From contig NZ_LT907844.1 of the NCBI RefSeq assembly GCF_900215505.1, forward strand, positions 3,364,001 through 3,428,000: 64,000 nucleotides of DNA, in the 5' to 3' direction. Below, in pieces: positions 27,452 through 35,653 of the stretch. This DNA comes from Cohaesibacter sp. ES.047. GTDB lineage: Bacteria; Pseudomonadota; Alphaproteobacteria; Rhizobiales; Cohaesibacteraceae. Positions within the stretch are counted from its first letter, which is position 1; each line of letters begins with the position of its first letter. A program made the translations under genes and the position numbers. Below the pieces are notes generated by a model. The model searched no databases, was not told where the DNA came from, and saw only the letters and a list, made by a program, of their open reading frames with translations.

Positions 27452-27480
27452 AAGCAGGGCCATTGGGTCCTGCTTTTTTG
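27452..27480 (+). terminator. Rho-independent terminator after the second chemoreceptor
   Basis: AAGCAGGGCC (27452-27461) pairs with GGTCCTGCTT-type sequence (27466-27475) with one wobble around ATTG, followed by T residues. The next 95 bases up to trpL hold no gene and should contain the trp promoter, which I could not place. Confidence 0.88.
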
Positions 27481-27576
27481 TGCTCTATGCTCTATGTGTG
27501 CAAGGCATCTGGCCGAAAGATGTGCGGCGGTAGAATGTCTCTTGCCCGGGGCAGGGAAATGGGGTAAACCGAAACC

Positions 27577-27627
27577 ATGACATTATTTGTATCAAACAAC
27601 ACTGGTTGGTGGTGGCAGACGCAATAA
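27577..27627 (+). CDS. trpL: TrpL leader peptide of the trp attenuator
   Basis: A 16-codon frame encoding MTLFVSNNTGWWWQTQ, with three consecutive Trp codons (27607-27615). It ends just before a self-complementary segment and a terminator, upstream of the anthranilate synthase gene. This is the classical attenuation layout: when charged tRNA-Trp is scarce the ribosome stalls at the Trp codons and an antiterminator forms. Rhizobial trpL peptides also carry three Trp codons, and in Sinorhizobium the released leader RNA acts as a small regulatory RNA. The ribosome-binding site is weak (GGGG 12 bases upstream). Confidence 0.93.
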   Translation: MTLFVSNNTGWWWQTQ

Positions 27628-27683
27628 CGGCGGCTGACCCTCTTCGTGTATTTGATGCAATCAGAATAGAGACCAAGCCGTCG
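27628..27683 (+). promoter_or_regulatory. trp antiterminator pairing segments
   Basis: CGGCGGCT (27628-27635), starting right after the trpL stop, can pair with AGCCGTCG (27676-27683), one wobble included. That second segment is also the 5' arm of the terminator, so the two structures exclude each other. Confidence 0.85.
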
Positions 27684-27700
27684 GATTTCCGGCGGCTTTT
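27675..27700 (+). terminator. trp attenuator terminator
   Basis: AAGCCGTCGG (27675-27684) pairs with CCGGCGGCTT (27689-27698), with one G-T wobble, around an ATTT loop and ends in TTTT. It would stop transcription about 105 bp before the trpE(G) start when tryptophan is plentiful. Confidence 0.92.
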
Positions 27701-27805
27701 GTGTATCTGGCAGTCATATGTGCAAGGTCCGTCGGATGAAGGTGGCAGCAGATTAGGAAAGGCATGGAAAGGGCATACGCTTCTTTCCATATCAACGAGG
27801 TAAAG

Positions 27806-30016
27806 ATGAGCAACGAGACATTTGATCCTGAGAGCGCCAAGATCGATTTCATTCCCGATCAGGACTACATCACCGAAGGTGGAATTGAAGTGATCCGCCT
27901 TGCGGGAAGGGACGATTTCCATACGGCTCTGCGAGACTGCATGACCCGGCTGGATAGTGAACGAGGCGTGGTACTGTCTTCAAACTATGAGTATCCCGGT
28001 CGCTACACGCGCTGGGAACTGGGGTTTGCCAATCCGCCGCTCGCCATCACTGCGTGCGGCCGATCCGTCACGCTCGAAGCGCTGAATGATCGTGGTGTGG
28101 TGTTGATCCCGGCACTTCACAAGACGCTGAAGGATTTGTTTGTCCTCAAGAGCTACGAGGCGAGCGAAACCAGCATCTCACTGGAGGTCAATGAACCCGA
28201 TGGTTTGATCACCGAGGAAGAGCGCAGTCGCGTACCCAGTGTTTTCTCGATCGTGCGCGAGATCGTCGGTCTGTTCAAATCCGGTCAGGACAGCATTCTG
28301 GGGCTCTATGGGGCCTTCGGTTACGATCTGGCGTTCCAGTTCGATTCCATCGAAATGCATCTCCAGCGGCCTGACGACCAGCGCGATATGGTGCTCTATC
28401 TTCCCGATGAGATTATTGTCGTCGATCTCTATGCCGAAGAGGCGACACGCTATCGCTATGACTTTGCCTTCGAGGGCAACACAACCGAAGGCATGGAGCG
28501 GGAGACGACGAGCGAGCCTTTTGTTCAGACAGATCGCAATGCTCCTGCCGGGGATCACAAGAAGGGCGAGTATGCGGATGTCGCCCGCAAAGCGGTCGAT
28601 TATTTCAAGCGCGGCGATCTCTTCGAGTGTGTCCCCGGTCAGACCTTTTACGAGCCCGTCAAATGTAAACCGTCTTTGATTTCTCGCCGTCTGCAGAAGA
28701 CGAATCCGTCCCCTTACGGCTTCATGATCAACCTTGGGAAACAGGAATATCTGATTGGCGCAAGCCCTGAAATGTTCGTCAAGGTCAGCGACGGCAATCT
28801 GGTCGAGACCTGCCCGATTTCGGGGACAATCAAGCGCGGCAATGATCCGATTGAGGACAGCGAACAGATCCTCACCCTGCTCAATTCCAAAAAGGACGAG
28901 AGTGAATTGACCATGTGTTCGGACGTCGACCGAAACGATAAGAGCCGTGTCTGCGTACCCGGTTCTGTTCGCGTCAAGGGGCGGCGTCAGATTGAACTCT
29001 ACTCGCGTCTCATTCACACGGTCGACCACATCGAGGGCCGTCTGCGCGAAGGTCTCGATGCCATGGATGCCTTCCTGTCCCACGCATGGGCAGTGACGGT
29101 GACCGGTGCCCCCAAACTCTGGGCGATGGAATTCATCGAGCAGCATGAACGCTCGCCGCGTGCATGGTACGGGGGAGCCATTGGCGCTATCGGTTTTGAT
29201 GGTAACATGAACACCGGCCTGACGCTCCGCACCGTTCGCATCAAGGATGGTATTGCCGAGGTGCGCGCTGGCGCCACTTTGCTTTATGACTCCGATCCGG
29301 TTGCCGAAGAAGAAGAAACCGAATTGAAGGCGTCCGCGATGCTGTCTGCGATCCGGGATGCCGCCAAAGAAGAAAAAGTCACTGAAAGTGTGAAGAAGAA
29401 GCTGTCCGGCGAAGGTTTGAAAATCCTGCTCGTTGATCACCAGGACAGCTTTGTGCACACGTTGGCAAACTATTTCCGCCAGACCGGAGCTGAAGTCGTC
29501 ACGGTGCGGACGCCTGTGGCAGATGCGCTTTTCGATCAGGTTCAACCCGATCTGATGGTCATGTCTCCCGGACCGGGAACGCCCCAACATTTCGATACCA
29601 AAACCACCATCGCCAAGGCGCGTGAACGCGACATCGCGATCTTTGGTGTCTGTCTGGGATTGCAGTCGCTTGCCGAGGCTTTTGGCGGCTCCCTGCGCCA
29701 GCTGCATGTTCCGATGCACGGCAAGCCGTCGCGCATCCGCTTGCAGAAGGGAATGCTGTTCAAAGGCTTGCCCAACCAGATTGTGGTGGGGCGCTATCAC
29801 TCCCTGTTTGCTGATCCCACGACGCTGCCTGACGAATTCGATGTTACGGCGGACGCTGAAGATGGTGTGATCATGGCGATTGAACATCGCACGTTGCCCA
29901 TCTCCGCGGTGCAGTTCCATCCCGAATCCATCATGACGCTTGGCGGCAATGCCGGGATGACCATCATCGAGAATGTCATAGCCTCCACCAAGGCGGCAAA
30001 AACCAAAAAATCATGA
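27806..30016 (+). CDS. trpE: Anthranilate synthase, fused TrpE-TrpG
   Basis: Converts chorismate and glutamine to anthranilate, the first step of tryptophan synthesis. The 736-residue protein fuses both subunits, as in rhizobia and Azospirillum. Component I (about 1-520) shows the chorismate-binding core ([32 protein letters not shown]). Component II (about 535-735) is a class I glutamine amidotransferase with [10 protein letters not shown], nucleophile C616 in [11 protein letters not shown] and [13 protein letters not shown]. The ATG at 27806 follows GAGGTAAAG; an ATG at 27764 after AGGAAAGG would add 14 residues. Expression is governed by the attenuator just upstream. Confidence 0.97.
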   Translation: MSNETFDPESAKIDFIPDQDYITEGGIEVIRLAGRDDFHTALRDCMTRLDSERGVVLSSNYEYPGRYTRWELGFANPPLAITACGRSVTLEALNDRGVVLIPALHKTLKDLFVLKSYEASETSISLEVNEPDGLITEEERSRVPSVFSIVREIVGLFKSGQDSILGLYGAFGYDLAFQFDSIEMHLQRPDDQRDMVLYLPDEIIVVDLYAEEATRYRYDFAFEGNTTEGMERETTSEPFVQTDRNAPAGDHKKGEYADVARKAVDYFKRGDLFECVPGQTFYEPVKCKPSLISRRLQKTNPSPYGFMINLGKQEYLIGASPEMFVKVSDGNLVETCPISGTIKRGNDPIEDSEQILTLLNSKKDESELTMCSDVDRNDKSRVCVPGSVRVKGRRQIELYSRLIHTVDHIEGRLREGLDAMDAFLSHAWAVTVTGAPKLWAMEFIEQHERSPRAWYGGAIGAIGFDGNMNTGLTLRTVRIKDGIAEVRAGATLLYDSDPVAEEEETELKASAMLSAIRDAAKEEKVTESVKKKLSGEGLKILLVDHQDSFVHTLANYFRQTGAEVVTVRTPVADALFDQVQPDLMVMSPGPGTPQHFDTKTTIAKARERDIAIFGVCLGLQSLAEAFGGSLRQLHVPMHGKPSRIRLQKGMLFKGLPNQIVVGRYHSLFADPTTLPDEFDVTADAEDGVIMAIEHRTLPISAVQFHPESIMTLGGNAGMTIIENVIASTKAAKTKKS

Positions 30017-30022
30017 CATCCG

Positions 30023-30066
30023 GGCTCGGAACATGGGGCATAAGTCCTTGCGCTCCGAGCCTTTTC
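30023..30066 (+). terminator. Rho-independent terminator after trpE(G)
   Basis: GGCTCGGA (30023-30030) pairs perfectly with TCCGAGCC (30054-30061) across a 23-nt loop, followed by TTTT. trpE(G) is therefore transcribed alone, unlinked to other trp genes. Confidence 0.82.
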
Positions 30067-30280
30067 CCCACTCGTGCACGGTGAATCCGCTGTTCGGTTT
30101 CGACGAGCGCGACAAGCGTGCATTTTGCCGCTAACATATGCCAAATTTACAAATTCCGGCTGAACAGAAGCAGCCTGGCCCTACCGCGAAGCGGCGGCAA
30201 GCAGTCAAAGACTGCTCCGAACGAGCGGAAGAGGTGCGTCCCTGAACGGGAGATGCACATAATCAGGAATAGGAAGACAT

Positions 30281-31636
30281 ATGACAGAGGTCTGGACAAT
30301 CTCATCACTCAGGCAGGCGCTCGTCAATGGCGACATCTCTTCGGTCGATCTGGTGAGCGCTGCCTTCAATGAAATCGAGCGCGAAGAAGGGGAGGGGGCC
30401 CGCTCCTTCATCCGCACCTTCAAGAATGAAGCCATCACCCAGGCCGCTGCATCGGACGCACTGCGCAAGATGAATGTCCCGCAAGGACCGCTTGCTGGTA
30501 TACCCCTTTCGATCAAGGATCTGTTCGATATCAAGGGCCAGCCGACTACAGCCGGGTCCAAGGCCGTGGCTGAGAATGCTGAACCAGCCAAAGAGGACGC
30601 CGTCATTATCGCGCGTCTGCGTGCAGCTGGTGCCATTTTCCTCGGTCACACCAACATGACAGAGTTTGCCTATTCCGGCCTTGGTATCAATCCGCACTAT
30701 GGAACGCCGCTCAATCGCTGGGATCGACTGATCGGTCGTGTTCCGGGAGGGTCGTCCTCTGGGGCCGCAATTTCGGTTGTTGAGAAGATGGCTGTCGCGG
30801 CGATCGGCTCCGACACGGGTGGTTCGGTCCGCATTCCTGCTGCGTTCAACCGGCTTTACGGCTTTAAGCCCAGCTATGGGCGCCATTCCCTGAAGGGTGT
30901 TTTCGGTCTGGCGCGTTCGCTTGATACGGCTGGGCCGATTGCCAACTCGCTGCAGTGTTGCCGGATTCTTGATCATGTGATGGCAGGGTTGCCGGTGCCT
31001 GAATCGGACGTGAGGCCAATCGCGGGGCTGCGTTTTGGCATTCTTGAGACCATCGCGCTGGACGGTCTGGAGGTGGAGGTTGCTGCGGGTTTTGTTCGCG
31101 CACTGGAAGCCATCTCCAAAGCTGGCGCGCGTCTTGAGAGGATCAAGGTTGACGCAATTCATCGCTTTACGGATATCGCCCAACTCGGTGGTTTGGTCGG
31201 GGGCGAAGCCCATCATGGCCTTCGCGGCTTTCTGGCCAAAAATGCTCAGGCAGTGGATCCACGCGTGGCCAGCAGAGTCGCGGCCGCATCGACCATTTCG
31301 GCCGCCGACTATATCGAGATGCTCGATCTTCAAAAGGACATGCAAGAGCGCACCCATTTTGCGACGCGAAACTATGATGCGATTCTGATGCCAACGGTCG
31401 CCATGATCCCACCTGAAATCAAGCCATTGCTGGCTTCCGATGACGTGTATCGTGATGCGAACATCAAGTCCTTGCGCAACACATCGATCGGCAACGTTTT
31501 GGGACGCCCGTGCGCGACTATCCCGATTGGAGCTGCGGATTCGGCGCCCATCGGCCTGATGGTCATGGGGGAAATGCAGGCCGATGATAAGGTTCTTAAC
31601 ATTGCCGAGGCGATTGATGAGACTCTGAAGGCTTGA
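30281..31636 (+). CDS. Amidase-signature family hydrolase
   Basis: A 451-residue amidase of the Ser-cisSer-Lys class. Visible are catalytic K79 (GIPLSIKDLFDIKG), the glycine/serine loop PGGSSSGAA (156-163) and nucleophile S182 in GSDTGGSVRIPAAF. Such enzymes hydrolyse carboxamides to acid and ammonia; the GatA subunit of Glu-tRNA amidotransferase is a relative, but no gatB or gatC neighbour is present, so a catabolic amidase is more likely. The substrate cannot be told. AGGAAG precedes the ATG. It is a monocistronic unit as far as can be seen. Confidence 0.9.
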   Translation: MTEVWTISSLRQALVNGDISSVDLVSAAFNEIEREEGEGARSFIRTFKNEAITQAAASDALRKMNVPQGPLAGIPLSIKDLFDIKGQPTTAGSKAVAENAEPAKEDAVIIARLRAAGAIFLGHTNMTEFAYSGLGINPHYGTPLNRWDRLIGRVPGGSSSGAAISVVEKMAVAAIGSDTGGSVRIPAAFNRLYGFKPSYGRHSLKGVFGLARSLDTAGPIANSLQCCRILDHVMAGLPVPESDVRPIAGLRFGILETIALDGLEVEVAAGFVRALEAISKAGARLERIKVDAIHRFTDIAQLGGLVGGEAHHGLRGFLAKNAQAVDPRVASRVAAASTISAADYIEMLDLQKDMQERTHFATRNYDAILMPTVAMIPPEIKPLLASDDVYRDANIKSLRNTSIGNVLGRPCATIPIGAADSAPIGLMVMGEMQADDKVLNIAEAIDETLKA

Positions 31637-32087
31637 CGGAACATGGTGTGCAATCAATGTGCTTTTTCTTTGGGTAGGAGAAAAGTATAATAGCCACGCT
31701 TGCCTAAATAGAATACACGCTGCTTCACCTGCTGGAAAGTTAGGCAAACTCTCGTGTTCTGGGTTCTTTGATTTGTGAATCAGTTGTGTTCGACACAAGG
31801 CGAAGACGTCATATCGATCTAAAATTTCGCATTTGAGATGTTTATCCACAAGATAAAATGCTGGCTACCATCCTGTGAAATAGGGCGTCTGCGAAACAAT
31901 AGTGCTCGGATGTGGGAGGAAAAACCATTTATACCCAAGGATATGAGATTGAGTGATCCAAAGTTGCTTTTCTGGTGGTCGGTACTTTTATGCATAAACG
32001 TAAGAGTTGCGCACAGCAGCAATACGCTTGCGTAACGCCATCATCTCCTTTAACCATCCGCCATCTGTTGTATGGGAATGTTCCTAC
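31637..32087. other. AT-rich gene-free region upstream of the Lrp-type gene
   Basis: A 451-bp region with clearly lower GC than its surroundings and no credible gene. A perfect inverted repeat TTGTGT-tcg-ACACAA spans 31784-31798 and has no T run, so it is more like an operator than a terminator. The rest should contain the promoter of the Lrp/AsnC gene. Confidence 0.4.
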
Positions 32088-32534
32088 ATGGATAAGACAG
32101 ATCGAGAACTGCTGAATTTGTTGCAACGTGATGGCCGACGGCCGAGTGCAGATCTTGCAAAGGAAATCGGGCTTTCAGTCTCCGCCACAAATGAACGAGT
32201 CCGAAAGTTGCTAGACACAGGCCTTGTAAGGACCGTAGAGGCAGTCGTCGATCCTGTCCGGTCAGGCTTTGGAGTTACGGCTTTCGTGTTTGTCGATCTG
32301 GACTATTCATCCAGCGAGGATGTTTTTGTTTCAAAGGTTGCTGCGTGTAGTGAAATTCTCGAAGTGCATCATGTAACCGGGACGCATTCTTATCTGTTGA
32401 AAGTGCGGGAGCGCACCAACGAAGCTTTGAATGCCTTCATGAATAGGTCGATAAAGTGCATTCCGGGTGTTCGATCGACCGAAACGCTGATCGCCTTAAG
32501 TACACAAAAGGAAACCTTGAATTTGCCTCTCTAG
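32088..32534 (+). CDS. Lrp/AsnC-family transcription regulator
   Basis: A 148-residue feast/famine regulator. The N-terminal winged helix-turn-helix (about 4-50) reads TDRELLNLLQRDGRRPSADL and GLSVSATNERVRKL; the C-terminal ligand-binding RAM domain follows (about 65-140; VHHVTGTHSYLLKVR). Members sense amino acids as octamers and often control an adjacent transport or degradation gene. Here the neighbours are an amidase upstream on the same strand and a beta-glucosidase on the other. I chose the ATG at 32088 because it begins the canonical HTH; the ribosome-binding site is weak, and a longer frame from 32007 adds 27 unlikely residues. Confidence 0.92.
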   Translation: MDKTDRELLNLLQRDGRRPSADLAKEIGLSVSATNERVRKLLDTGLVRTVEAVVDPVRSGFGVTAFVFVDLDYSSSEDVFVSKVAACSEILEVHHVTGTHSYLLKVRERTNEALNAFMNRSIKCIPGVRSTETLIALSTQKETLNLPL

Positions 32535-32782
32535 CCGCCGGCGAAGATCGGTTGGTGGCGTGATAGGCATAAGGAACGGGCAGGGGAAAAGCGACCAGTC
32601 CCCCAATTGGTGTCGCTGCCCTCTATGGGTACACTCCTGCGCGTAGGGCCCCACGGCCCGAAAATGCAAATCAGCTAAGATTTGCAAGCTGGTCGTCGTT
32701 GTCCCCCACAGCGGCGGCCAGCGCAGGGACTGCCGGCCACAAAGGCAAAGGCCTGGTGTGCTCGCATCCTGTCCTTCGCGCC
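32535..32782 (-). other. Hairpin-rich segment downstream of the beta-glucosidase, function unknown
   Basis: This 248-bp stretch holds no credible gene but several inverted repeats. Read on the minus strand these include GCAAATC-ttagct-GATTTGC, GGGCC-gtgg-GGCCC, a CGACACCAA/TTGG...GTCG hairpin, and a GC-rich hairpin near the beta-glucosidase stop. None has a following T run. It could be the structured 3' end of the beta-glucosidase transcript, a small RNA or an old repeat element; I cannot assign it. Confidence 0.3.
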
Positions 32783-34147
32783 TCAAAGGGCGGACAGCAT
32801 TGTCCTTAGAGCATGGTAGGACGCCTTGGGTGTGCGTTCGAAGCTATCAAAGTCCACATGCACCATGCCGAAACGCTTGTCATATCCAAGCGCCCATTCG
32901 AAATTGTCCATCAACGACCAGACGAAATAGGCCCGTAGCGGAATGCCCTTGTCGATGGCAGCCAGCGCCTGTTTGAAGTGTGCGTCGAGATAAGCGATGC
33001 GCTCTTGATCATCAACCGCGCCATTCACGAGCTTGTCCTTGTTCGCCATGCCGTTTTCGGTGATGGCAAGCGGCAGGTCGCCGGTGTAAGTGTCCCGGAT
33101 CCATTCAAGGATGTTGCCAAGGCCCTCGGGGTAAACTTCCCAGTCCATTTCGGTGCGTGGCAGATCACCCTTGTTGCCGACCTGTATGGGCAAGGCGTTG
33201 CCGGGCTGTGTGTCACCCTCTGAGATGAGCGCCCGTGTGTAATAATTGATACCCAACCAGTCGAGTGGCGCGGCAATGTCTGCCATGTCCTGCTCCCAGC
33301 CTGACGGCAGGTGAGTGCCGATCAAGTCAACGATATCGGCAGGATACTCAGCCTTGAACAGGCCGCCAAGAAACCACCGATTATAGATCCCTTCAGCGAC
33401 CTTGGCAGCCTTGATCGAGCCGGGTGAATTGTCAAGCGGGCTGATATGCTCGAAATTGCAGACGATGCCGAGGTTCTTCAATCCCAGTGCTCGCATCGCA
33501 GCTATGGCTTTGCTGTGAGCGAGCGGTACAAAATGGGCAACGCGACTTGCTGCGCAAATGTCCCTGAGCCCCGGTGCATGAGCGCCATAATAGTGGCTGT
33601 ACCAGGTGATACACCATGGCTCGTTGAAGGTGGCAATGCTTGCCACTCTGTCGCCCAGACGCTTTGTCACGGCCTGCGCATAGTCGGCATAATGGTCCGT
33701 TACATCCCGATTGCGCCAACCACCGATGGCTTCAAGAGCGCTCGGCATTTCCCAATGATAGAGGGTAAGGTGCGGAGCAATGCCGCGTTCGAGCATCCCG
33801 TCGACCAGCTTGTCATAAAAGTCGAGACCCTCTTGGTTGATGGCTCCGCATCCCTTCGGCATCACACGCGCCCATGATGTGGAGAAGCGATAGGCCTGAA
33901 GGCCCGCATCGCGCACAAGATCGAGGTCGCCCTCCCAGCGGTGATAGTGATCGCAGGCGATCGAGCCGTTCTCGGATCGGACGACATTGCCTGGTGTGGC
34001 AGAAAATGTGTCCCAGTGAGACAGGCCGCAGCCACCAAACGAGCTACCCTCGATCTGATAGGCGGAGGTCGATGTACCAAAGACAAAATCGTCGGGGAAC
34101 TGACCACGCGAAACAGTGAAGGCGGGTTGGCGGGCGAGGACTGGCAT
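32783..34147 (-). CDS. bglA: Beta-glucosidase, glycoside hydrolase family 1
   Basis: Cytoplasmic retaining glycosidase of 454 residues, likely acting on beta-glucosides such as cellobiose. Family 1 signatures are intact: N-terminal FPDDFVFGTSTSAYQIEG, acid/base E176 (ATFNEPWC), nucleophile E364 (AITENGMANK) and the C-terminal WSLMDNFEWALGYDKRFG. No signal peptide is present. ATG is preceded by CCGGAGATCC. It lies 83 bp downstream of the LacI-type gene on the same strand, so the two may be co-transcribed, and next to the alpha-glucoside importer, which suggests a shared glucoside utilisation locus. Confidence 0.95.
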   Translation of the reverse strand: MPVLARQPAFTVSRGQFPDDFVFGTSTSAYQIEGSSFGGCGLSHWDTFSATPGNVVRSENGSIACDHYHRWEGDLDLVRDAGLQAYRFSTSWARVMPKGCGAINQEGLDFYDKLVDGMLERGIAPHLTLYHWEMPSALEAIGGWRNRDVTDHYADYAQAVTKRLGDRVASIATFNEPWCITWYSHYYGAHAPGLRDICAASRVAHFVPLAHSKAIAAMRALGLKNLGIVCNFEHISPLDNSPGSIKAAKVAEGIYNRWFLGGLFKAEYPADIVDLIGTHLPSGWEQDMADIAAPLDWLGINYYTRALISEGDTQPGNALPIQVGNKGDLPRTEMDWEVYPEGLGNILEWIRDTYTGDLPLAITENGMANKDKLVNGAVDDQERIAYLDAHFKQALAAIDKGIPLRAYFVWSLMDNFEWALGYDKRFGMVHVDFDSFERTPKASYHALRTMLSAL

Positions 34148-34230
34148 GGCTGGATCTCCGGCGCATTCATGGGCGCCTTACTGGAATGAAATGAGTGCGT
34201 CGGCAGTAGAAGGGGCTCAGAAAGGCAGGT

Positions 34231-35256
34231 CTAGGTCGATCGGCAAGGTCCCGTAGAGCGCCCGACGACGAGGTCGGTTTCCCAAAGTTCCTGCACCAAT
34301 TCGGCATCGGGATTGGCAATGCGGTCAAGCAGGATTTCTGCAACCCGTCGTCCTGCATCCTTGATGGAGGAGCGGATTGATGTGAAGAGTGGGACCCCGG
34401 GGTACTGCATGAAGGACAGTTGGTCATCGAAGGTCACCACGGAAATGTCCCGTCCCACCTGAAGTCCTGCTTCCTGCGCAGCCCGAACCACGCCAAGCGC
34501 CGTCAGCACCGATGATGTCAAAATGGCGGTCGGCATGGGGGATTGGCGCAGCAGCTTCTTTGTCACGTCATATCCATACGGTTCGATTAGTTCCGATGAG
34601 AACATCAGGTCCTGAACCACCTCGAGCCCTCGTGCCACAAGGGCCGACTCATAACCTATGCGACGCCGGAAGGCGAAATCCATTTCATCAAGCCCGTTGA
34701 GCAGCGCAATACGCGTATGCCCCAGATCGAGCAGGAAGTTGGTCGCGCGCTTGAAGGAACTGCGGCTGTTCACATCAAGCCAGCAATAGCGATCCTTGAA
34801 ATTCTCCGTGCGACCATGCACCACGAATGGCAGCTTGAGGTCTTCGAGAATTTCGATCCGTGGGTCATCCTTGAGGGGGCCGTGGACAATGACACCATCA
34901 ACCCGTCCCGATTTGGCAAGTTCTCGATATGTTTTTTCCTGATCCTCTTCAGGTACGACGGAAATCAGCATATCATAGCTGAATCGGGAGTAGGTCTCAC
35001 CCGCACCGGCGATAAAATCAGAGAAGTGCGGGTTAATCATGGAATGGTCTTCATTCTGGGGTACAATGTGCCCAGCAGTATGAGCGCGCCCCATGGCAAG
35101 ACGCTTGGCCGAGGAGGAGGGATGATAGTTATACTTCTGTGCAGCTTCCATCACGCGCAGGCGCGTCTTCTCGCCGACCTCTGGATAGCCATTCAGAGCA
35201 CGGCTGACTGTTGTCTGAGACAAATTAAGAATGCTGGACAATTCTTTGAGATTCAC
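34231..35256 (-). CDS. aglR: LacI-family regulator of the alpha-glucoside locus (AglR-like)
   Basis: A 341-residue LacI/GalR repressor. The N-terminal helix-turn-helix and hinge (residues 1-58) read NLKELSSILNLSQTTVSRAL and NGYPEVGEKTRLRVMEA, and a periplasmic-binding-protein-like ligand domain follows. The GTG at 35256 is chosen as start because it gives the canonical N-terminus and follows GAGGAC; another GTG three codons upstream has no clear ribosome-binding site. Divergent from the agl importer, with a 12-bp palindrome in the intergenic region. The name AglR rests on context and on similarity to the Sinorhizobium protein as I remember it. Confidence 0.85.
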   Translation of the reverse strand: MNLKELSSILNLSQTTVSRALNGYPEVGEKTRLRVMEAAQKYNYHPSSSAKRLAMGRAHTAGHIVPQNEDHSMINPHFSDFIAGAGETYSRFSYDMLISVVPEEDQEKTYRELAKSGRVDGVIVHGPLKDDPRIEILEDLKLPFVVHGRTENFKDRYCWLDVNSRSSFKRATNFLLDLGHTRIALLNGLDEMDFAFRRRIGYESALVARGLEVVQDLMFSSELIEPYGYDVTKKLLRQSPMPTAILTSSVLTALGVVRAAQEAGLQVGRDISVVTFDDQLSFMQYPGVPLFTSIRSSIKDAGRRVAEILLDRIANPDAELVQELWETDLVVGRSTGPCRST

Positions 35257-35653
35257 AGTCCTCACCCGAAGCTAATATCTGGCCCGTTTCATTTGGGTCA
35301 GATAACTAGTCCAATTGGCTTTTCCGGGCAATACGTGTCAGTGCGGGCTGACTTTTATTCCGGAAAGTCCTCCAAAGCCCTATCAAATTTGAGATGCATC
35401 TTAGACACAAATAGGAATTTACTGCAATCCTGTTTGTCTGTAAAAATAGCAAAGGGGAGGTGATCGATGCATATAGATTAGGCAAAACCCCTCTAAATAA
35501 ACAGGTTTACAGGGGTTGCTGGAAATTCATCCTTGACTCTTGGGTGTATCCAAACCAATGTTAGCGCCATTCAAAGCGCTTTGGAGAAAGCGTAAATTTC
35601 GTTTCAATACTGAAGTGATGTGGCAAACAGCCACCATCCTTGGGAGGTAGAAA
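35257..35653 (+). promoter_or_regulatory. Divergent agl promoter region with LacI-type operator
   Basis: A 397-bp gene-free region between the divergent repressor and aglE. A perfect palindrome CAAAGCGCTTTG lies at 35572-35583, the symmetric CG-centred form bound by LacI-family proteins. A possible -35 TTGACT (35533-35538) precedes a weak -10 about 17 bp on, placing the operator just downstream of the promoter. The ribosome-binding site of aglE is GGGAGG. AT-rich sequence fills the repressor-proximal half. Confidence 0.65.

Noticed and set aside
28178-29920. Long minus-strand frame opposite trpE(G)
   Set aside because: It is the antisense shadow of a well-supported gene; codon bias leaves the opposite frame open.
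31838-32035. Plus-strand frame of 65 codons in the low-GC region
   Set aside because: No ribosome-binding site and no coherent protein character.
32496-32786. Minus-strand frame of 96 codons beside the beta-glucosidase
   Set aside because: Composition is rich in Arg, Cys, Pro and Trp as expected of non-coding hairpin-rich DNA, and it overlaps the end of the Lrp-type gene.
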